From the NCBI RefSeq assembly GCF_007570865.1, contig NZ_VLPS01000008.1:62001-126000 (forward strand): a DNA stretch of 64,000 nt, in the 5' to 3' direction. A program made the position numbers and the translations under genes. Below are positions 60,057 to 64,000 of the stretch, in pieces (the first letter of the stretch is position 1; every line of letters starts with the position of its first letter). The notes beneath the pieces are model-generated. The model did no database searches and was not told where the DNA came from. It was given only the letters and a program-made list of their open reading frames with translations. The DNA is from Atlantibacter subterraneus. GTDB lineage: Bacteria > Pseudomonadota > Gammaproteobacteria > Enterobacterales > Enterobacteriaceae.

Positions 60057-61535
60057 TTAATCCTCTCGGGCAAAAAGTGCCTCTATAAAGTCACCCGCAT
60101 TAAACGGGCGCAAATCAGAAATTTGTTCGCCAACGCCAATATAGCGAATCGGAATACCGAACTGGTCCGCAACAGAGAAAATCACCCCGCCTTTGGCCGT
60201 GCCGTCCAGCTTAGTCAGGGTAATACCCGTCAGCCCTACCGCCTCATGGAACAGTTTGGCCTGGCTGATGGCATTCTGCCCGGTGCTGGCGTCGATGGTC
60301 AGCATAATCTCATGCGGCGCGTCTTCGTCGAGTTTTTTCATTACCCGGACGATTTTCTTCAGCTCTTCCATCAGGTGCGATTTATTCTGCAAACGACCTG
60401 CGGTATCGGCAATCAGCACGTCGACATGGCGCGCCTTCGCCGCCTGAATCGCGTCAAAGATCACCGACGCGGAATCCGCGCCGGTATGCTGCGCCACCAC
60501 CGGGATATTGTTGCGCTGGCCCCAGACCTGGAGCTGCTCAACCGCCGCCGCGCGGAAAGTATCCCCCGCCGCCAGCATCACCGATTTCCCCTGCTGCTCG
60601 AACTGACGCGCCAGTTTGCCGATAGTGGTGGTTTTACCCACGCCGTTGACGCCGACCATCAGAATAACAAACGGCGTTTTGCCTTCAACGTTCAGCGGCT
60701 CGTCGACTTTTGCCAGAATTTCGCCCATCTCTTCCTTCAGCAAACCGTACAGCGCCTCTGCGTCACGCAGCTGCTTGCGGCTGGCCCCTTCGGTAAGATT
60801 GGCGATGATTTTACGGGTGGTTTCCACGCCCACGTCGGCAATCAGCAGCTGTTCTTCCAGTTCCTCAAACAGATCATCATCGATTTTCTTGCCGCGGAAC
60901 AGACTGATAAATCCGGAACCGAGATTTTCTTTAGTTTTAATCAGGCTGCGCTTCAGGCGTGCGAAGAACCCTTCTTTGGTCGGTTTTTCCTGAACGGGAA
61001 CCACCACGTCAGACTGCTGGAACTCATCAACCGGTTCTTCTGCCTGCTGGCTCGCCGCCAGCGCCTGGGCTTCCAGCTCTTCGTCGCTGATTTCCGGCTC
61101 GGCTTCGGTTAGCGGCTCTTGTTCCACCTGCCACTCTTCCGGCTCAATCTCCTGCGCCTGCACCTCTTCCGGCAGCGGCAGGGTTTCATGTTCGATAACG
61201 GCAACGTCCTGCGGCTCAGGATCAGTCACCTCAACCACTTCATCAGCCACCGGCTGCGGTTCTTCCGCCTGCGCCGCCTGCTGCTCGGTGATTTCAACCA
61301 GATCTTCGGCAAAGACCTGCGATTCTTCCAGCGTATGCGGGGCAGGCGTTTCAACGTCTTCTGCAACAGGTGCGTCAGCCTCGGCAACGGGCTGCTCGAC
61401 GGCTTCCGGCGGCAGCTCGGTAACCTGATTCTCGACCTCTTGTTCCGTTACCTGCTGCTGTTCAACTTCAGGTTCCTGCTCTTTTTGGCCGAAACCCAGC
61501 CAGGAAAAAAAGCCCCGTTTTTTATCTTTTGCCAT
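60057..61535 (-). CDS. ftsY: Signal recognition particle receptor FtsY
   Basis: FtsY is the SRP receptor GTPase that docks ribosome-nascent chain complexes to the membrane. The 492-residue product begins MAKDKKRGFFSWLGFGQ, a lipid-binding helix, then a long acidic A domain (about 40-200), the N domain and the G domain with GVNGVGKTTTIGKLA, DTAGRLQNK and TKLDGTAKGG. It is first in ftsYEX. The A domain is repetitive in Glu/Val/Ala/Gln and creates long antisense open frames. Confidence 0.98.
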   Translation of the reverse strand: MAKDKKRGFFSWLGFGQKEQEPEVEQQQVTEQEVENQVTELPPEAVEQPVAEADAPVAEDVETPAPHTLEESQVFAEDLVEITEQQAAQAEEPQPVADEVVEVTDPEPQDVAVIEHETLPLPEEVQAQEIEPEEWQVEQEPLTEAEPEISDEELEAQALAASQQAEEPVDEFQQSDVVVPVQEKPTKEGFFARLKRSLIKTKENLGSGFISLFRGKKIDDDLFEELEEQLLIADVGVETTRKIIANLTEGASRKQLRDAEALYGLLKEEMGEILAKVDEPLNVEGKTPFVILMVGVNGVGKTTTIGKLARQFEQQGKSVMLAAGDTFRAAAVEQLQVWGQRNNIPVVAQHTGADSASVIFDAIQAAKARHVDVLIADTAGRLQNKSHLMEELKKIVRVMKKLDEDAPHEIMLTIDASTGQNAISQAKLFHEAVGLTGITLTKLDGTAKGGVIFSVADQFGIPIRYIGVGEQISDLRPFNAGDFIEALFARED

Positions 61536-61728
61536 TGGCGACTACACCCCTCGCTGTTGAATCCTGGCAGCATCTCCGCGCAATCACATCGCGGGCGCTA
61601 AATTTTTTACGAATGAATACGTTATTCTATCACTTTCCCGCCAGCGCATCACGCCGACGGATTCAGGTTTCACCTGGCGGCCTGCGCCGCTAGAATAGCA
61701 GGCCAAATTATTAAGCCCAGTGAACAGC

Positions 61729-62325
61729 ATGAAGAAACCCACCTCCTCTGGCAGCGGCCAGATTCGTATTATCGGCGGCCAATGGCGAGGCCGAAAACTG
61801 CCGGTCACCGACAGCCCCGGCCTGCGCCCAACCACCGATCGGGTGCGTGAAACGCTGTTCAACTGGCTGGCTCCTTACATGGTGGATGCACGCTGTCTCG
61901 ACTGCTTCGCCGGCAGCGGCGCGTTAGGGCTGGAGTCGCTGTCCCGCTATGCCGCTAGCGCCACGCTGCTGGAGATGGAGCGCCCCGTGGCGCAGCAACT
62001 CCAGAAAAACCTCGCGACGCTAAAGGCCGCCCACGGCAAGGTGGTCAACACCAATACCCTGAACTACCTTAATCAAACCGGTACGCCGCACGACATCGTG
62101 TTTATTGATCCGCCATTTCGCAAGGGGTTACTCGACGAAACATTAAGCCTGCTGGAGAAAAACGGCTGGCTGGCAGACGGCGCGTTAATCTACGTCGAAA
62201 GCGAAGTAGAGAACGGCATGCCGCCGGTTCCGGCAAGCTGGCAGCTGCATCGGGAAAAAGTGGCGGGCCAGGTGGCCTATCGCCTCTATTTACGTGAAAC
62301 GCAAGGAGCGGAACATGCTGATTAA
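61729..62325 (+). CDS. rsmD: 16S rRNA (guanine966-N2)-methyltransferase RsmD
   Basis: RsmD methylates G966 of 16S rRNA in the assembled 30S head. The 198-residue protein has the RNA-contacting N-terminus GQIRIIGGQWRGRKLPV, SAM motif LDCFAGSGALGLE and the catalytic motif DPPF (VFIDPPFRKGLL). The ATG at 61729 matches E. coli; an ATG three codons upstream is less conserved. Divergent from ftsY, it overlaps yhhL by 11 bp. Confidence 0.96.
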   Translation: MKKPTSSGSGQIRIIGGQWRGRKLPVTDSPGLRPTTDRVRETLFNWLAPYMVDARCLDCFAGSGALGLESLSRYAASATLLEMERPVAQQLQKNLATLKAAHGKVVNTNTLNYLNQTGTPHDIVFIDPPFRKGLLDETLSLLEKNGWLADGALIYVESEVENGMPPVPASWQLHREKVAGQVAYRLYLRETQGAEHAD

Positions 62326-62581
62326 CCTGGGACGTCTGTTAATGCTGTGCGTGTGGGGGTTTTTGATCCTGAATCTGATCCAGCCTTTCCCGCGTCCGCT
62401 GAACATTTTCGTCAACGTGGCACTGGTGTTTATGGTCCTGATGCACGGCTTACAGCTGGCGATGCTGAAAGCCACCCAGCCCAAAAACGCGCCGCCGATG
62501 GGTAAACCGGAACAGATCCGCATCTTTCTGTTTGGCGTATTCGAACTGCTGGCGTGGCAGAAAAAGCAAAAGTTGAAATAA
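62315..62581 (+). CDS. yhhL: DUF1145 membrane protein YhhL
   Basis: An 88-residue inner-membrane protein of unknown function with two hydrophobic segments (LLMLCVWGFLILNL and FVNVALVFMVLMHGLQLAML) joined by QPFPRPLNI. The ATG at 62315 has AAGGAGCGGAAC upstream. It overlaps the rsmD 3' end by 11 bp, so it is co-transcribed with it. Confidence 0.9.
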   Translation: MLINLGRLLMLCVWGFLILNLIQPFPRPLNIFVNVALVFMVLMHGLQLAMLKATQPKNAPPMGKPEQIRIFLFGVFELLAWQKKQKLK

Positions 62582-62598
62582 TGCTGGCGCAGGCGCGG

Positions 62599-62958
62599 CT
62601 ACGGCTGCGCCTCAAAACGCACAAAGCGTGTGCCCTGATACACCAGCATCCCTTTCTCCCCCACCGTGAGCTGATGATATTCCGCCGCCTGTAGCCGGAA
62701 AGTCATTTCCATCCCGCCCTGTAACGGCTTAAAGCTGGCTTCATAACGCATCGTCTCGCCCGCAGGCGTAACTTCGCGCTGGCGCGAGCGGCGGTCATTG
62801 GCGGGCTTTTCTCGCTTGTTAGTGATGACGACCTGTTTTTGCAACTGCGGCGCAGCATCATTACTGGCGTTCTCCCGTCGCTGTTGCATAAAGCGAAAAG
62901 AGGCAGCAACGACGATTATCGCCATGATAATTATAAGGAAAAACGGAACCTTACTCAT
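62599..62958 (-). CDS. yhhM: DUF2500 membrane-anchored protein YhhM
   Basis: A 119-residue protein of unknown function. It has one N-terminal membrane helix (FFLIIIMAIIVVAASF) and a soluble domain with NKREKPANDRRSRQREVTP and MRYEASFKP. The ATG at 62958 (MSKVPFFL) matches E. coli YhhM; a 34-residue upstream extension is rejected. It is convergent with yhhL and divergent from yhhN. Confidence 0.9.
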   Translation of the reverse strand: MSKVPFFLIIIMAIIVVAASFRFMQQRRENASNDAAPQLQKQVVITNKREKPANDRRSRQREVTPAGETMRYEASFKPLQGGMEMTFRLQAAEYHQLTVGEKGMLVYQGTRFVRFEAQP

Positions 62959-63099
62959 AACGGTACTCTTATCAATAACACGCTTTTTAGAATACTCTGG
63001 CCTGATAAGCATTGTCATCTGCCCCGGCGGGACACTAGACTGAAAGACAGAGCCGTGCACAATGGGTGCGCGTTACAATAACTGAATCAGGGACTTATC

Positions 63100-63726
63100 A
63101 TGCTTTGGTCGTTTATTGCTGTCTGTTTTTCCGCCTGGCTGTATGTGGATGCCTCCTATCGCGGCCCGGTCTGGCAACGCTGGGTATTTAAACCCGTCAC
63201 ATTATTACTGTTACTGCTGCTGGCCTGGCAGGCGCCGATGTTTGAAGCGCTGGGCTACCTGGTGGTCGCCGGGCTGCTGGCGACGCTGGTGGGCGATACG
63301 CTGACTTTGCTGCCGCGTGAACGCCTGCTGTACGCTATCGGCGCGTTTTTCCTGTCCCATTTGCTGTACACCATTTACTTCGCCAGCCAGATGACCCTGT
63401 CGTTCTACTGGCCGTTGCCGCTGGCACTGGTGGTGATTGGCGTGGCGCTGATTGCTGTGATCTGGACGCGGCTTGAAGAGCTGCGCTGGCCGATTTGCAC
63501 TTTTATCGGCATGACGCTGGTGATGGTGTGGCTCGCGGGCGAACTGTGGTTCTTCCGCCCAACCGACACCAGCCTGTCGGCATTTGTCGGCGCGGCGCTG
63601 CTGCTGTTAAGCAACATAGTCTGGCTGGGCAGCCATTACCGCAAGCGCTTCACGGCAGATAACGCCATCGCCTCGGCCTGCTATTTCGCCGGGCATTTCC
63701 TGATTGTGCGTTCGCTGTACCTGTAA
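63100..63726 (+). CDS. yhhN: YhhN/TMEM86-family membrane protein
   Basis: A 208-residue protein with about eight hydrophobic segments. The family includes vertebrate TMEM86B lysoplasmalogenase and some bacterial homologues with that activity, but enteric YhhN is uncharacterised. Motifs [16 protein letters not shown] and [14 protein letters not shown] carry the conserved Asp and His of the family. zntA follows in the same direction behind its own promoter. Confidence 0.9.
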   Translation: MLWSFIAVCFSAWLYVDASYRGPVWQRWVFKPVTLLLLLLLAWQAPMFEALGYLVVAGLLATLVGDTLTLLPRERLLYAIGAFFLSHLLYTIYFASQMTLSFYWPLPLALVVIGVALIAVIWTRLEELRWPICTFIGMTLVMVWLAGELWFFRPTDTSLSAFVGAALLLLSNIVWLGSHYRKRFTADNAIASACYFAGHFLIVRSLYL

Positions 63727-63752
63727 TTTTTGCAGAAAAGTTGATCAATGGC

Positions 63753-63784
63753 TTGACTCTGGAGTCCACTCCAGAGTGTACCCT
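63753..63784 (+). promoter_or_regulatory. zntA promoter with ZntR operator
   Basis: TTGACT (63753-63758) and TACCCT (63779-63784) are separated by an overlong 20-bp spacer, the hallmark of MerR-family promoters. The spacer region carries the dyad ACTCTGGAGT/ACTCCAGAGT (63756-63777), the known ZntR binding pattern. Zn(II), Cd(II) or Pb(II) responsive activation is inferred. Confidence 0.93.
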
Positions 63785-63821
63785 TCCGGTAATGAGAAAA
63801 TTATCGTTACCGGAGGATGCC

Positions 63822-64000
63822 ATGACTACCCCAACGCCAGATGGCAAACCTGTTCCCCAGTTTGGTTCGGTTAAATTTAAGCCGCTTGATGCGCAGACGC
63901 CCTGCTGCGCCGACGGGCAATGCAGCCAGCCCGCGCCTCAGCCCGTAACACCCCCTTCTGATGCCACCCATCGCTTTAGCTGGCACGTGCAGGGCATGGA
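63822..64000 (+). CDS. zntA: Zn/Cd/Pb P1B-type ATPase ZntA (5' part only)
   Basis: The first 60 residues or so of a zinc-exporting ATPase. It begins MTTPTPDGKPVPQFGSVKF with GGAGG upstream, has the cysteine-rich metal-binding stretch PCCADGQCSQ, and ends at FSWHVQGMD, just where the GMDCAAC heavy-metal-associated motif should follow. The window edge cuts the rest. The ZntR-type promoter supports the assignment. Confidence 0.92.
   Translation, partial: MTTPTPDGKPVPQFGSVKFKPLDAQTPCCADGQCSQPAPQPVTPPSDATHRFSWHVQGM

Noticed and set aside
60054-61112. 352-residue plus-strand open frame over ftsY
   Set aside because: Antisense shadow of the conserved FtsY NG domain; no homology visible.

Overview
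The window is ordinary chromosomal DNA of a gamma-proteobacterium of the family Enterobacteriaceae. Gene order and protein sequence follow the E. coli/Salmonella ompR-to-zntA segment closely. Several insertions and losses relative to E. coli suggest an Enterobacter/Kosakonia/Klebsiella-like lineage, but the genus cannot be fixed from the sequence alone. There are no rRNA or tRNA genes, IS elements, prophage genes or CRISPR arrays. Comparisons with E. coli are from memory of those proteins and loci; no search was run.

Layout. 1-6157: greB (cut by the window edge), tex, and the Fur-controlled feoABC ferrous iron operon. 6216-8737: a small DUF1471 secreted protein, bioH, gntX, nfuA. 8802-16521: malQ-malP divergent from their activator malT. 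16547-20258: glpR-glpG-glpE divergent from glpD, with tandem GlpR operators. 20301-29755: the glycogen operon glgBXCAP. 30014-31889: asd and yhgN. 31934-34945: gntR-gntK-gntU with paired GntR operators. 35091-36245: yhhW, the small RNA RyhB under a Fur box, and a possible tiny ORF. 36213-40368: a chemoreceptor gene with a FliA-type promoter, ggt and yhhA. 40365-45274: ugpBAECQ for glycerol-3-phosphate uptake. 45456-47008: a small accessory island with a TacAT/KacAT-type toxin-antitoxin pair under a palindrome, a small secreted protein of unknown function and a frameshifted Phd/YefM antitoxin. 47093-54045: livKHMGF, panM and livJ. 54304-57172: a PLP aminotransferase divergent from a MocR regulator. 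57226-61535: rpoH and ftsYEX. 61729-64000: rsmD, yhhL, yhhM, yhhN and the start of zntA with its ZntR operator.

Functional logic. Much of the window handles carbon storage and retrieval. GlgCABXP make and degrade glycogen, MalPQ process maltodextrins, GlpD/UgpBAECQ take up and oxidise glycerol phosphate, and GntKU handle gluconate. Iron is represented twice under Fur: uptake by FeoABC and sparing by RyhB, with NfuA for Fe-S repair.

Most of the window is conserved housekeeping DNA. The points worth a second look are the ugpB-livF island, ryhB in a rearranged neighbourhood, the FliA-driven chemoreceptor, the MocR/aminotransferase pair, a possible leader ORF overlapping panM, and the 44-bp intergenic repeat beside livJ. 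I found no convincing wholly new multi-gene system.
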